Notes: generated from the sequence alone by a model not told the origin. Numbered from the stretch's first letter, positions 9,415 through 18,154 are shown. The stretch is DNA of 64,000 bases from Blautia sp. Marseille-P3201T (GCF_900120295.1 NZ_LT635469.1:248001-312000); one strand, 5' to 3'. Numbers and translations: made by a program.

Positions 9415-10305
9415 ATGACATCTTCCTTGAGACGAAAAGAAGCTCGTGTAGCATGGCTCTTTATTACTCCGTATTTGATAGGGTTTATATTATTTCATTT
9501 TTTGCCAATTTTTTTATCTATAATTCTGAGTTTGACAGATATGAAATATATTAGTACAGCAGACCAGACAAGTTTTATAGGATTAGGCAATTACTTTGAA
9601 ATGATTTATGATGCAGAGTTTCGAAATGCATTTAAAAACAGTATTATTTATTCAGTATGTTTTGTACCACTGGTTATGGTAGTTGGATTGCTTCTTGCGG
9701 TACTTGTAAATCAGAAAATATATTTTAGAAATGGTATCAGAGCAATGATTTTTATGCCCTATGTATCAAATATGGTAGCAATTGCTATTGTATGGTCGCT
9801 CCTCCTTGATCCTGTAGATGGGATTATAAATCAGACATTGCGCGCATTAGGAGTTTCTAATGCGCCAATGTGGCTTATGGGATCAAAAACAGCACTTATA
9901 ACAGTAGTTATGATAGCTGTTTGGAGAGAAGTTGGACTTCAATTTGTAACATATCTTGCTGCTTTGCAGGATGTTCCAAAAGAATTAAAAGAAGCAGCAC
10001 AGATAGATGGAGCAAATCGTTTTCAGTTATTTCGCTTTGTGACGTTTCCATTATTAAAAAATACGACTTTCTTATTAATTATTACTTCAATTATTACATC
10101 CTTGAAGAACTTTACTATTATACAGGTGTTGACCGAAGGAGGACCGGGAAATGCAACAACTGTTCTGCCTCTTAAAATTGTAGATACAGCTTTTTCTTCT
10201 GCAAGAATGGGATATGCAAGTGCTCAGGCAATGGTAATGTTTGTGCTGGTAATGGTAATAACGGCGGTTCAGTGGATTGGAAAGAACAGAAGTGAAATTT
10301 ATTAG
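9415..10305 (+). CDS. sugar ABC transporter permease (MalF/UgpA type)
   Basis: 296 residues with six hydrophobic segments and the binding-protein-dependent permease EAA loop starting at E193 (EAAQIDGANRFQLFRFVTFP), which docks the ATPase. Length and order (directly after the binding protein, before a second permease) fit the MalF-like subunit of a carbohydrate uptake family 1 importer. It would form a heterodimeric channel with the product of 10324-11157. SD GGAGAGG is eight bases ahead of the start. Confidence 0.9.
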   Translation: MTSSLRRKEARVAWLFITPYLIGFILFHFLPIFLSIILSLTDMKYISTADQTSFIGLGNYFEMIYDAEFRNAFKNSIIYSVCFVPLVMVVGLLLAVLVNQKIYFRNGIRAMIFMPYVSNMVAIAIVWSLLLDPVDGIINQTLRALGVSNAPMWLMGSKTALITVVMIAVWREVGLQFVTYLAALQDVPKELKEAAQIDGANRFQLFRFVTFPLLKNTTFLLIITSIITSLKNFTIIQVLTEGGPGNATTVLPLKIVDTAFSSARMGYASAQAMVMFVLVMVITAVQWIGKNRSEIY

Positions 10306-10323
10306 GAGAGGAGTGGACACGAT

Positions 10324-11157
10324 ATGAAAACAAAGAAAAAAAAGTTTGGAAAAATATTTTTGACAGCAGTGTTGTTTCTTTTTGGCATTGCCTGTATTTT
10401 TCCGTTTATATTTATGCTGTCTTCTTCCTTTAAACCACTGAATGAAATTTTTGTATATCCAATCAAATTAATACCGGAACATTTTATTTTTACTAATTAT
10501 ACAGAAGTTTTTTCGGAGAAATATAATTTTATTCAATGGTACGGAAATACGTTAGTTATGGTTTTTATGATTATAGTATTAAAAATAGGAATTGTGACTT
10601 TAACAGCGTATGCATTTGCAAGACTACGATTTAAAGGAAGAGATGTTTTATTTTTGGTGTTGCTGTCATCTATGATGATTCCTCCAGATGCAGTAATAGT
10701 GCCTAAGTATGTGATTTTTAAGGCCTTTGGCATTGTTGACTCTATGTGGAGTATTATCTTACCTTCTATTTTTGATGTGTTCTTTGTATTTATGGTAAGA
10801 CAATTTTTCCTTGCAATACCGGAAACTTTAAGTGAGGCTGCTATTATAGATGGTTGCAGTCATTTTAAAATTTATTCTAGAATTATTTTGCCTTTGGCAA
10901 AGCCGGCAATTGTAACAATGATATTGTTTACATTTATTTGGGCATGGAATGATTATATGGGACCATATATTTTTATTACAAGTCCGGAGAAACAAATGCT
11001 TTCTGTAGGAATTAAGATGTTTCAGGTAAATAATGCTGTAGACTATGGATTGCAAATGGCGGCTGCTACATTGGTTTTAGTTCCGATTTTAATTGTATTT
11101 CTTTTTTGTCAAAAGTATTTCATTGAAGGAATTGCAACCAGTGGTATGAAAAATTAA
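10324..11157 (+). CDS. sugar ABC transporter permease (MalG/UgpE type)
   Basis: 277 residues, six hydrophobic segments and an EAA loop from E171 (EAAIIDGCSHFKIYSRIILP). The N-terminus starts with a lysine-rich cytoplasmic tail, typical for MalG-like subunits. It follows the first permease by 18 bases with its own SD (GAGAGGAG). It is the second half of the importer channel for whatever glycan the 8045 lipoprotein binds. Confidence 0.9.
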   Translation: MKTKKKKFGKIFLTAVLFLFGIACIFPFIFMLSSSFKPLNEIFVYPIKLIPEHFIFTNYTEVFSEKYNFIQWYGNTLVMVFMIIVLKIGIVTLTAYAFARLRFKGRDVLFLVLLSSMMIPPDAVIVPKYVIFKAFGIVDSMWSIILPSIFDVFFVFMVRQFFLAIPETLSEAAIIDGCSHFKIYSRIILPLAKPAIVTMILFTFIWAWNDYMGPYIFITSPEKQMLSVGIKMFQVNNAVDYGLQMAAATLVLVPILIVFLFCQKYFIEGIATSGMKN

Positions 11158-11175
11158 TACGAGGGGAGGAGAAAT

Positions 11176-13104
11176 ATGTCATACGCATTGCGTGTTGTAA
11201 TACACGAAGAACAATGGGAAAGACAGTTAGAGGATATTGTGTGGATATGCCATACTGCCAATATAGAAGAAGTATATTTAAAAGAACAATGTCATCAAAT
11301 CCTTATGTCACCTTATCCACTGGAAAAGCATAAAAGAATGGCAGCTGTCTATAAAAAAATGGCAAAGAGACTGGAAAATGAAGGGATTTTATTTAGTATA
11401 AATATTGCCACAATAGTAGGTCATATTGACTGTAAATTAGAGGATAAAGATACTCTGCCATTCGAAAAATTTGTGGGAGAAGATTTGCGTACCTCAAATT
11501 CAGTATATTGTATTTTAGATGAAAAATGGCAGAAGTATGCTTGTGAAGTTGTAGCTTTGTATGCAGAAACACACCCAAAGGCATTATGGATTGATGATGA
11601 CTTTAGAAGTTTAAACCATTCTTGCAAGTATGGATGTTTTTGTCCTGTGCATGCAAAGGCTGTTTCTGTTGAATTAGGTCAGGAATTGACAGGAGCGGAA
11701 ATTCGAGAACTTATAGTTAAAGACGATGATTACGGAAAAAAGGTAAGGAAAGTCTGGATGCAGATTAACTATAAGGGACAGAGAAAAGCAGCTGCACGTA
11801 TTGAGCAAGCCGTTCATAATATTGATGCAAAAATAAGGGTGGGACTTATGAATAGCGGAGAAAAGGCTCATGCTTTGCAAGGACGAGATATGGATGAACT
11901 GCTTCATATATTTGCAGGTCATAATCAACCATTATCAAGACCATTAGGTGGTGCGTATAAAGATTGTCTTCATGAGGAATTGATTGATATTCATCAGGGA
12001 ATGGCACTTAGCATATCACAATTGTCAGAGAATGTGGAAATTGTCAGCGAAGTTGAAAATTGGCCACATACAAGATATACAAAGAGTCTTAAAATAACGG
12101 CATTGCAAATGCTGTTGCATGCTTTGGCCGGTGCAGATAAAATATCTATGAATATATTTGATTTTATGGGAACTCCATATCGTCAGGAAATGGAAATGGT
12201 TGAGCTCATTAGAGACAATAAGCAGGAAGTAACAGAAATTCAGGATTTGCGAAAGGGGAAAAGGCAACAGGGAGTTGGATTACTATGGTATCCGGGACAG
12301 GTAGAAAAACTTCCAAGGAAAAAAGGGACTTTGGATGATTTAATGATAAAAAGACAATTCGATACGCTATTTCCTATGCTGGGAATTCCCACATGCTTTC
12401 AGGAGAGTCAGGTGAATTTTTTATCTGGGGTAAATGCAAAGTGCTGCGGTAGGGAAAAACTTCTGCAACTTTTGAAAAAAGGTTTAATCTTAGATGGAGA
12501 ATCTGCTTTATATTTATGTGAGCAGGGGTTTGGTGAGTATATAGGATGTACAAATACAGGGGAACAGATCAGGTGTCCATCGGCAGAAAGATTGATAGGG
12601 AAAAAGTATCATGGTGAATTTTCAGATAATTTATTGCCTACTGACTGGGTGCGATTAGAGTATGAAAGTGAATGTATACCATTGTTTCAGTATAATCCTA
12701 GATGCGAAATTCTTTCGGAATATGTTGATAAAGAAAAGCAATATTTAGGTGATGGAATTGCGCTATATGAAAACCAATTGGGAGGTCGAGTATGTATTAT
12801 TCCAAGTTATATAGGGGCATGGCAATTTTCATATAGAAGTAGAAGTTGGCAGATGAAAGAAATCGTACGTTGGCTCTATAAAGAAAAATACCCGGTACTT
12901 CTTGAAGATAGTACGAATATTGCATTATTTTATTATGAGGGACAGAGAGAAGGAATGTTGGCATTGTTAAATACGGGATTAGATATAGAAAATACAAAAA
13001 TATTAACAGAATATAAGCTGGTGAATTTAAAGGGGGAGAAATGGGTAAAAGAATTTAAAATGAAGCCGTTAGAATTATTGATATTGAAGACAAGGAGAGA
13101 TTAA
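11176..13104 (+). CDS. unrecognised 642-aa protein, possibly a glycoside-hydrolase-like barrel
   Basis: I cannot place this in a named family. It is cytoplasmic by sequence (no signal peptide or TM). The first 350 residues read like a TIM-barrel enzyme: alternating strands and helices, an acidic strand end ALWIDDDF (D140-D142), a Cys/His cluster GCFCPVH near 155-161, and an acidic strand SEVENW (E292, E294) before a helix, as in clan-A glycosidases. A middle part (about 350-480) resembles the domain that follows the barrel in GH42-type beta-galactosidases, and the C-terminus looks like a small beta domain. Sitting between a sugar importer and a sulfatase, three bases from the latter, it most likely acts on the imported glycan. 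Confidence 0.6.
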   Translation: MSYALRVVIHEEQWERQLEDIVWICHTANIEEVYLKEQCHQILMSPYPLEKHKRMAAVYKKMAKRLENEGILFSINIATIVGHIDCKLEDKDTLPFEKFVGEDLRTSNSVYCILDEKWQKYACEVVALYAETHPKALWIDDDFRSLNHSCKYGCFCPVHAKAVSVELGQELTGAEIRELIVKDDDYGKKVRKVWMQINYKGQRKAAARIEQAVHNIDAKIRVGLMNSGEKAHALQGRDMDELLHIFAGHNQPLSRPLGGAYKDCLHEELIDIHQGMALSISQLSENVEIVSEVENWPHTRYTKSLKITALQMLLHALAGADKISMNIFDFMGTPYRQEMEMVELIRDNKQEVTEIQDLRKGKRQQGVGLLWYPGQVEKLPRKKGTLDDLMIKRQFDTLFPMLGIPTCFQESQVNFLSGVNAKCCGREKLLQLLKKGLILDGESALYLCEQGFGEYIGCTNTGEQIRCPSAERLIGKKYHGEFSDNLLPTDWVRLEYESECIPLFQYNPRCEILSEYVDKEKQYLGDGIALYENQLGGRVCIIPSYIGAWQFSYRSRSWQMKEIVRWLYKEKYPVLLEDSTNIALFYYEGQREGMLALLNTGLDIENTKILTEYKLVNLKGEKWVKEFKMKPLELLILKTRRD

Positions 13105-13106
13105 GT

Positions 13107-14507
13107 ATGCAAAAGCCGAATTTACTTGTTGTTTTTGCAGACCAGTGGAGAGGAACAGCAGTAGGATTTCGAGATGAACAAGTTTTGACTCCAAATATAG
13201 ATAAATTTACAGAAACCTCTTTTTACACAGAAGAAGCTGTGACTGGTTGTCCTCTCTGCTCGCCTTATAGAGGAGAACTTTTAACAGGTAGACATACAGC
13301 TTCTACAGGTATTTTTGGAAATTGTATGACAGGATATACTTTTGCATTGTCAGAAGATGAGATTTGCATAAGTGACATATTAAAAAAGGAGGGGTATCGA
13401 ACCGGATATATTGGAAAATGGCATTTAGATATGCCAGAAAGGAACTTCTGTGTAAATCCGCTTTCGGGAGCAGAAGATTGGGATGCTTATACGCCTCCGG
13501 GGAAGAAACGCCATGGTTTTGATTACTGGTATGCATATAATGCTTCAAATGATCATTTACATCAACACTATTGGCATAATACAGTAGAAAAAATATATGC
13601 TTCAGAATGGTCCCCCATTCATGAGACAGGAAAAGCTATAGATTTTATAGAAAAATCGTCAAATGGTCCGTTTGCCTTATTTCTATCATGGAATCCTCCG
13701 CATCCTCCTTTTTCCAAAGTACCGAAAGAATATAGCAGTCTTTATAAAGAAGGAGAAATAAGGTTTCGCCAGAATGTGCAAGGAACACGATTTGATAATC
13801 AAACAGGGGAATTGGGAATAGAGAACGAAAAGAAACTTAGGGAAGCTGCATGTCAGTATTTTGGAGCTGTTTCAGGGCTTGATGAACAGTTTGGAAGATT
13901 ATTGGATTATCTGCAAAAGAAAGATTTACTTGATAATACGATTATTTTGTTGACAGCAGATCATGGAGAACATTTAGGAAGTCACGGATATGTAGGAAAG
14001 CATACATGGTTTGAGGAATCTATCGGTGTTCCTTTTATTTTAAGGTATCCCTCCAAAGTCCCGAAAGGAAAAAATAATATTTTTATTCAGACAGTTGATA
14101 TTTTTCCTACGTTATTTGGAATTATGGGACTTTCTACGCCAGATACAGTGCAAGGAAGAGATTTATCAAAATATATAAAAAATGGAGTAAAACCAGATCA
14201 GAACAGAGCCTTTTCTTCTGCCTATATTAGCAGAGATATCTTTTTAGAGGCATATAAAAAGGCAGGAAAAGAGCTTCAGAAAAGTGGGTGGAGGTGCATA
14301 AAAACACCAGAATACAAGTATGTTATTGAAAAAGGATATATGCCGGATTGCCAAGTGAGATATTGGTTGTATGATAGAGAAAATGATCCATATGAAATGC
14401 ATCCTGTTATGGCGGTTAATTTTGAACAGGATAAAATAATGAAAAAATTACACGAGCAGCTATGTGGATACTTAGAAGAAATAGGGGACATGATATATTT
14501 AACTTAA
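13107..14507 (+). CDS. cytoplasmic sulfatase (formylglycine type)
   Basis: 466 residues of the alkaline-phosphatase/sulfatase superfamily. The activation motif is C51-S-P-Y-R55 followed by GELLTGRH, so C51 is the residue converted to formylglycine. Metal ligands are seen in FADQWR (D12, Q13) and TADHGEHLGSHG. A further IGKWHLD matches the family. No signal peptide is present, so the enzyme works inside the cell on imported substrate, consistent with the upstream ABC genes. No anaerobic sulfatase-maturing radical-SAM enzyme (anSME) is encoded in the window; one must exist elsewhere for activity. The sulfated substrate is not predictable from sequence alone. Confidence 0.9.
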   Translation: MQKPNLLVVFADQWRGTAVGFRDEQVLTPNIDKFTETSFYTEEAVTGCPLCSPYRGELLTGRHTASTGIFGNCMTGYTFALSEDEICISDILKKEGYRTGYIGKWHLDMPERNFCVNPLSGAEDWDAYTPPGKKRHGFDYWYAYNASNDHLHQHYWHNTVEKIYASEWSPIHETGKAIDFIEKSSNGPFALFLSWNPPHPPFSKVPKEYSSLYKEGEIRFRQNVQGTRFDNQTGELGIENEKKLREAACQYFGAVSGLDEQFGRLLDYLQKKDLLDNTIILLTADHGEHLGSHGYVGKHTWFEESIGVPFILRYPSKVPKGKNNIFIQTVDIFPTLFGIMGLSTPDTVQGRDLSKYIKNGVKPDQNRAFSSAYISRDIFLEAYKKAGKELQKSGWRCIKTPEYKYVIEKGYMPDCQVRYWLYDRENDPYEMHPVMAVNFEQDKIMKKLHEQLCGYLEEIGDMIYLT

Positions 14508-14524
14508 AGTGCTATAATTACCTG

Positions 14525-14562
14525 AGGAAGCTTTGCGAAAAAAGCAGGCTTCCTTAATTTTT
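14525..14562 (+). terminator. terminator after the sulfatase operon
   Basis: AGGAAGC (14525-14531) pairs with GCTTCCT (14548-14554) and a T-rich tract follows. It lies 18 bases after the sulfatase stop. Confidence 0.75.
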
Positions 14563-14577
14563 GGTGTTTTTGCCTAC

Positions 14578-14606
14578 TTGAATTCCGACAAAAGGAATGC
14601 TATAAT
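14578..14606 (+). promoter_or_regulatory. promoter of the structured leader / 72-aa ORF
   Basis: TTGAAT at 14578-14583 and TATAAT at 14601-14606 with a 17-base spacer, directly after the sulfatase terminator. Confidence 0.6.
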
Positions 14607-14609
14607 CAA

Positions 14610-14866
14610 ATTCAGATAGAGAAGCGTTCCTTGTTAGAAAAAGAGAAAGGAGGAAAAGCTTCTACATCGTTTTAAATTTTAATATTTTCTAAAATTCAGT
14701 ATACGGCTTTCTGCTGTAATTGTTCGATACATTCTGTACGAATAGAAAATCCATGACATGATGAGAAATAAGAAAATTTAGGAGGCTTCTCTATCATTTT
14801 GTATCTGAATATGTGTGTTTGTGTTGAGAAAAAACAGGATAATAATATATCACAAAATAAATCCTG
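14610..14866 (+). ncRNA. candidate structured leader or small RNA
   Basis: A ~270-base gap without a gene follows a good promoter. Its 5' end, ATTCAGATAGAGAAGC (14610-14625), is complementary to two segments 160-185 bases later: GCTTCTCTATC (14785-14795) and TATCTGAAT (14802-14810), which compete for the same strand. Inside is a hairpin with arms TTCG-TAC and GTACGAA (near 14722-14741). A further ACAGGAT/ATCCTGT pair (about 14834-14867) ends just before the ribosome site of the 72-aa ORF. It could be a regulatory leader or a free RNA such as a 6S-type hairpin; I cannot tell which. Confidence 0.4.
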
Positions 14867-14877
14867 TGGGAGGAAGC

Positions 14878-15096
14878 ATGAATAAAAGAGAAGCTAATGT
14901 ACTCTATCAAGAATTGGAAGTCTATCGTGAAATGGGAATTCCTCTATATTTAAATGGAAAAAAGAGTACACCAAAACGCATTGAGAAAGCATATAGAATT
15001 GCAGAAGAAGGTGTTTATATGCGAGATTACATACAAGATGATACAGGAAGATTAAAGGGATTGTCCTTTGATTTCGTAAGAGAAGAAGAACCATAA
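14878..15096 (+). CDS. 72-aa protein of unknown function
   Basis: I choose ATG 14878, preceded by GGGAGGAA at seven bases; a longer in-frame start at 14815 has no ribosome site and lies in the structured leader. The product begins MNKREANVLYQELEVYREM, is charged, soluble and predicted mostly helical, and ends in REEEP. I do not recognise it. Codon use matches the neighbours, so it looks like a resident gene. Nothing around it suggests a function. Confidence 0.65.
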   Translation: MNKREANVLYQELEVYREMGIPLYLNGKKSTPKRIEKAYRIAEEGVYMRDYIQDDTGRLKGLSFDFVREEEP

Positions 15097-15172
15097 CAAA
15101 TATATAAAGAAAAGATAAAATCTGAAAAAAACATGAAATCCTGAAGAAATTGATGACGAAGGGAAAAAATAT

Positions 15173-15500
15173 GGTATAATAATTGCACGATGTGCAATTT
15201 AAGCCGATTTCATCGGCTTACTGCCGTATGGCAGATTATACCGGCAAGCCACAACTTGTCGAGAAAATGCTCTGACGAGCGCTTCCTCGCCTGCGTATGT
15301 GGTATAATAATTGCACGATGTGCAATTCAAGCCAATAAAATTGGCTTGCCGCCACAAGGGTGTCGGATTATACCGGCAAGCCACGGCTTGAAAAGTAAAT
15401 ACTTTAGAGGGTGCTTCCTTTTCTGCGCACGTGGTATAATAATTGCATAATGTGCAATTTAAGCTGGTTACATCAGTTTACGTCACAAGTGTAGAAACAA
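15173..15500 (+). repeat. three tandem structured repeats, period about 130 bp
   Basis: Units start with GGTATAAT at 15173, 15301 and 15433 (spacing 128 and 132). Unit 1 folds without linkers: GGTATAAT (15173-15180) pairs with ATTATACC (15235-15242), enclosing three hairpins: AATTGCAC/GTGCAATT, AAGCCGAT/ATCGGCTT and CTGCC/GGCAG. Unit 2 (15301-15374) keeps the closing helix and first hairpin, but the second is AAGCCAAT/ATTGGCTT and the third is different yet still paired. Unit 3 has hairpins one and two only and runs into the ribosome site of the next gene. Compensatory changes in hairpin two argue for selection on structure. Each GGTATAAT is also an extended -10 (TGGTATAAT). Confidence 0.8.
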
Positions 15501-15523
15501 ATGAAAATAAAAGGAGTTAGGAA

Positions 15524-17233
15524 ATGGCGAAACGAAGGAGGAGAAGACGACGGAGAAATCAATTAGTTCCAATATTGGTTGCGATGCTTCTGATTATACT
15601 CGTTGCTATTGCGGGTATTGTAACAGGTTTCATAAAAAAGTATACACCATCTGATGCAAAGATGGATTTGACAGATTATTATCATACAGATGAAGATGAA
15701 GTTGCTTTGATTTTACAAAATATGATCAGTGAAACAAAAGGAAAGATGGTAGATGGAAAAATTTATTTACCATATAGTGTCATAACAAAAGAGCTGGGTG
15801 GAAGATTTTACTGGGACAGTGAAACTGAAAAGGTACTGTATACTACAGCAACAGATACTCTGGAGATAAAACCGGAAGATACTTCATATACAATAGCGGG
15901 TCAGACAAAACAGCAGGATTATGTTATTGCAAAGAAGATTGGCGAAGAACTTTATATAGCTCTTGACTTTGCTGAAGAATATATGCCAATTCAGGGGGAA
16001 GTATACGAAAATCCAAATCGAGTTGTGTTATCCTATCAATGGGGCGAATGGAATATGGTGTCTGCGTCAAAAGATACTGAAGTCAGATATCAGGGCGGTA
16101 TAAAAAGCCCAATTCTTTCCGAAGTGAAAAAAGGTGACACAATGGTGCTGCTGGAAGAAATGGAAAATTGGTCCAGAGTCATGACGGCAGATGGCATTGA
16201 TGGTTATGTAGAAAAGAAAAGTCTGGAAAAACCTCAAGCTACAGAAGTATCTTATACTGGAAATTATAAGGAAGATTATAGTAGTCTTACAAGAGATTAT
16301 AAAATAAATCTGGCATGGCATCAGGTTACTTCTGAGGCGGCAAATGCCACATTAGGAGAAACTATTCAGAATATGACAGGAGTGAATGTAATTTCTCCTA
16401 CATGGTTTTCCATTACAGCTAATGAAGGAACAATTTCTTCTTTGGCAAGTGCAGATTATGTCAATGAAGCACATGATAAAGGTATGGAGGTCTGGGGCTT
16501 AATTGATAACTTTAATCCATCTGTCAGTACACTGGAAACTTTATCAACCAGAAGTTCCAGAGAACATATTATTCAAAAACTTTTAGAAGAAGCCAAAAGA
16601 GTAGGGCTTGATGGGATTAATGTGGACTTTGAAGCTCTCACAGAAGAGGAAGCACCGCATTTTATCCAATTTATAAGAGAACTGTCTGTTGTATGTAGAG
16701 CTAATAATCTGGTCTTATCTGTGGATAATCCTGTTCCTCAGTTTACAGGATTTTATAATAGAAAAGAACAGGGTATTGTAGCAGATTATGTTATAATTAT
16801 GGGATATGACGAACATACCACAGGTTCAGAAGAGGCAGGTTCTGTTGCATCATTACCTTTTGTAAAAGAGGGTATTGAAAAAACTTTACAGGAAGTACCA
16901 AAGGAAAAAGTGATTAATGGTATACCTTTTTATACCAGACTTTGGACAGAATCCAATAATGGAACTCTTTCCAGTGAGGTTATGACTATGAATCAAGCAA
17001 GTGAGTATGTACAGAATAATGGTATAGAAGTGTACTGGGAAAAAGCGACAGCCCAAAATTATGGTGAATTGCTTACGGACAATGGAACACAAAAAATATG
17101 GCTGGAAGATGAACAGTCAATTGAGGAAAAGATGAAACTGATTGAACAGTATGGACTGGCAGGTGTGGCTTCGTGGAAGTTGGGCTTTGAGAGAGCAGAT
17201 GTCTGGACTATAATCAGTGAATATTTACAGTAA
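15524..17233 (+). CDS. membrane-anchored SH3 / GH18 glycoside hydrolase
   Basis: 569 residues: an Arg-rich cytoplasmic tail (residues 4-11), TM helix at about 14-36, a stalk domain of the copper-amine-oxidase-like type (about 50-165), a bacterial SH3 domain (about 170-240; VRYQGGIKSPILSEVKKGD) and a C-terminal GH18 barrel. The catalytic strand reads DGINVDFE with E370 as the acid; Asn replaces the middle Asp of the classic DxxDxDxE, as in the YaaH/SleL spore-hydrolase branch. It probably cleaves peptidoglycan or a spore-cortex glycan outside the membrane. It is immediately downstream of the tandem structured repeats and 23 bases before a DivIVA-like gene. Confidence 0.85.
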   Translation: MAKRRRRRRRRNQLVPILVAMLLIILVAIAGIVTGFIKKYTPSDAKMDLTDYYHTDEDEVALILQNMISETKGKMVDGKIYLPYSVITKELGGRFYWDSETEKVLYTTATDTLEIKPEDTSYTIAGQTKQQDYVIAKKIGEELYIALDFAEEYMPIQGEVYENPNRVVLSYQWGEWNMVSASKDTEVRYQGGIKSPILSEVKKGDTMVLLEEMENWSRVMTADGIDGYVEKKSLEKPQATEVSYTGNYKEDYSSLTRDYKINLAWHQVTSEAANATLGETIQNMTGVNVISPTWFSITANEGTISSLASADYVNEAHDKGMEVWGLIDNFNPSVSTLETLSTRSSREHIIQKLLEEAKRVGLDGINVDFEALTEEEAPHFIQFIRELSVVCRANNLVLSVDNPVPQFTGFYNRKEQGIVADYVIIMGYDEHTTGSEEAGSVASLPFVKEGIEKTLQEVPKEKVINGIPFYTRLWTESNNGTLSSEVMTMNQASEYVQNNGIEVYWEKATAQNYGELLTDNGTQKIWLEDEQSIEEKMKLIEQYGLAGVASWKLGFERADVWTIISEYLQ

Positions 17234-17255
17234 GAAAAGATAGAGGTGGAGTATT

Positions 17256-18077
17256 ATGGGAGAACATGAAATGTTTAAAACAACTCTGATGGGCGGATAT
17301 GACAAGGAAGAAGTCCAGGAGTTAATTCAGAAAATGAAAGATGAAATGGCAGAAGTGCAGGTGAACTACAGAAAGCAGCTTGCAGAAAGGGACGCTAAAA
17401 TAGCAGAACTACAGAAGCGTATTGAATTGAAAGATGCATCTCAGGCTAAAATGGAAGAAGATATTAAAGAAAAGTATCAGAAATACATTGATAATTATGA
17501 GAGCATTGGAAAACTCGTGTTTGAGGCACAGCTGAAATCTGATGGTATGGTGAAAGAAGCAGAGGAAAAATGTGCAAAGATGATTGAAGAGGCAGAAGCA
17601 GAAGCCAAACACAGAGTTGAGTCAGTTCAGTCAGAAATTGATGATAAGCTTTTAGAAGGAAAGAAAAAATATCTGGCTGTACAGGAAGAAATGAATGGTA
17701 TAGTAGAGCTGATTAATCAGGCGCAGAAAAGATTTATGTCCTCCTATAAAGAGGTACACCAGATTATTAACAGTATGCCTACTTCTTTAAATGATATTGA
17801 AGATGTGGTAGACTTGGAAATTCAGAAATTAGATGATATTTCATCAGAAGAAATTTTAGATACAGAGAGTAAAGAGGAAGAAATTCATCTGGGTGATACA
17901 CAGGAATTGGACATTCTTGATGCAGTGGATGATATTTCAGACTTAGAAGAATTTGATGAAGATGATACAGAAGAACAGGATGAAGACAGTAAACTTGCGA
18001 TGCAGATATCAAAGCTTTTAAGTGAAGAAGATGAAGCAATGATGGAAGAAGAACTGGAAGACCTGTTTAAAGAGTAA
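17256..18077 (+). CDS. DivIVA-like coiled-coil protein
   Basis: 273 residues. The start MFKTTLMGGYDKEEVQELIQKM resembles the membrane-binding N-terminus of DivIVA/GpsB proteins; then a long coiled coil to about residue 150 and a very acidic C-terminal tail (about 190-273) rich in Asp and Glu. DivIVA proteins bind curved membrane at poles and division sites and recruit partners. The adjacent GH18 and amidase genes suggest a role in envelope or spore morphogenesis. A second, shorter paralogue is at 47164. SD GAGGTGG precedes the ATG. Confidence 0.7.
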   Translation: MGEHEMFKTTLMGGYDKEEVQELIQKMKDEMAEVQVNYRKQLAERDAKIAELQKRIELKDASQAKMEEDIKEKYQKYIDNYESIGKLVFEAQLKSDGMVKEAEEKCAKMIEEAEAEAKHRVESVQSEIDDKLLEGKKKYLAVQEEMNGIVELINQAQKRFMSSYKEVHQIINSMPTSLNDIEDVVDLEIQKLDDISSEEILDTESKEEEIHLGDTQELDILDAVDDISDLEEFDEDDTEEQDEDSKLAMQISKLLSEEDEAMMEEELEDLFKE

Positions 18078-18093
18078 AATAAGATATGTATGG

Positions 18094-18122
18094 AAACCGC
18101 TTTCGGAAGAAGGCGGTTTTTA
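18094..18122 (+). terminator. terminator after the DivIVA-like gene
   Basis: AAACCGC pairs with GCGGTTT around a short loop and ends in a T-run, about 17 bases after the gene's stop. Confidence 0.75.
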
Positions 18123-18123
18123 G

Positions 18124-18154
18124 TATTGTATAGGAAATTGCGGCCTATACAATA
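18124..18154. repeat. hairpin with conserved loop (first copy)
   Basis: Perfect 11-bp arms TATTGTATAGG/CCTATACAATA around AAATTGCGG. The inner part, ATAGGAAATTGCGGCCTAT, is nearly identical to a hairpin at 61689-61715 whose outer arms differ in sequence but still pair. A second hairpin CGCTCC/GGAGCG follows at 18159-18174. Confidence 0.6.

Noticed and set aside
15173-15500. CRISPR array
   Set aside because: Only three units of about 130 bp that are similar throughout; no unique spacers between short repeats and no cas genes.
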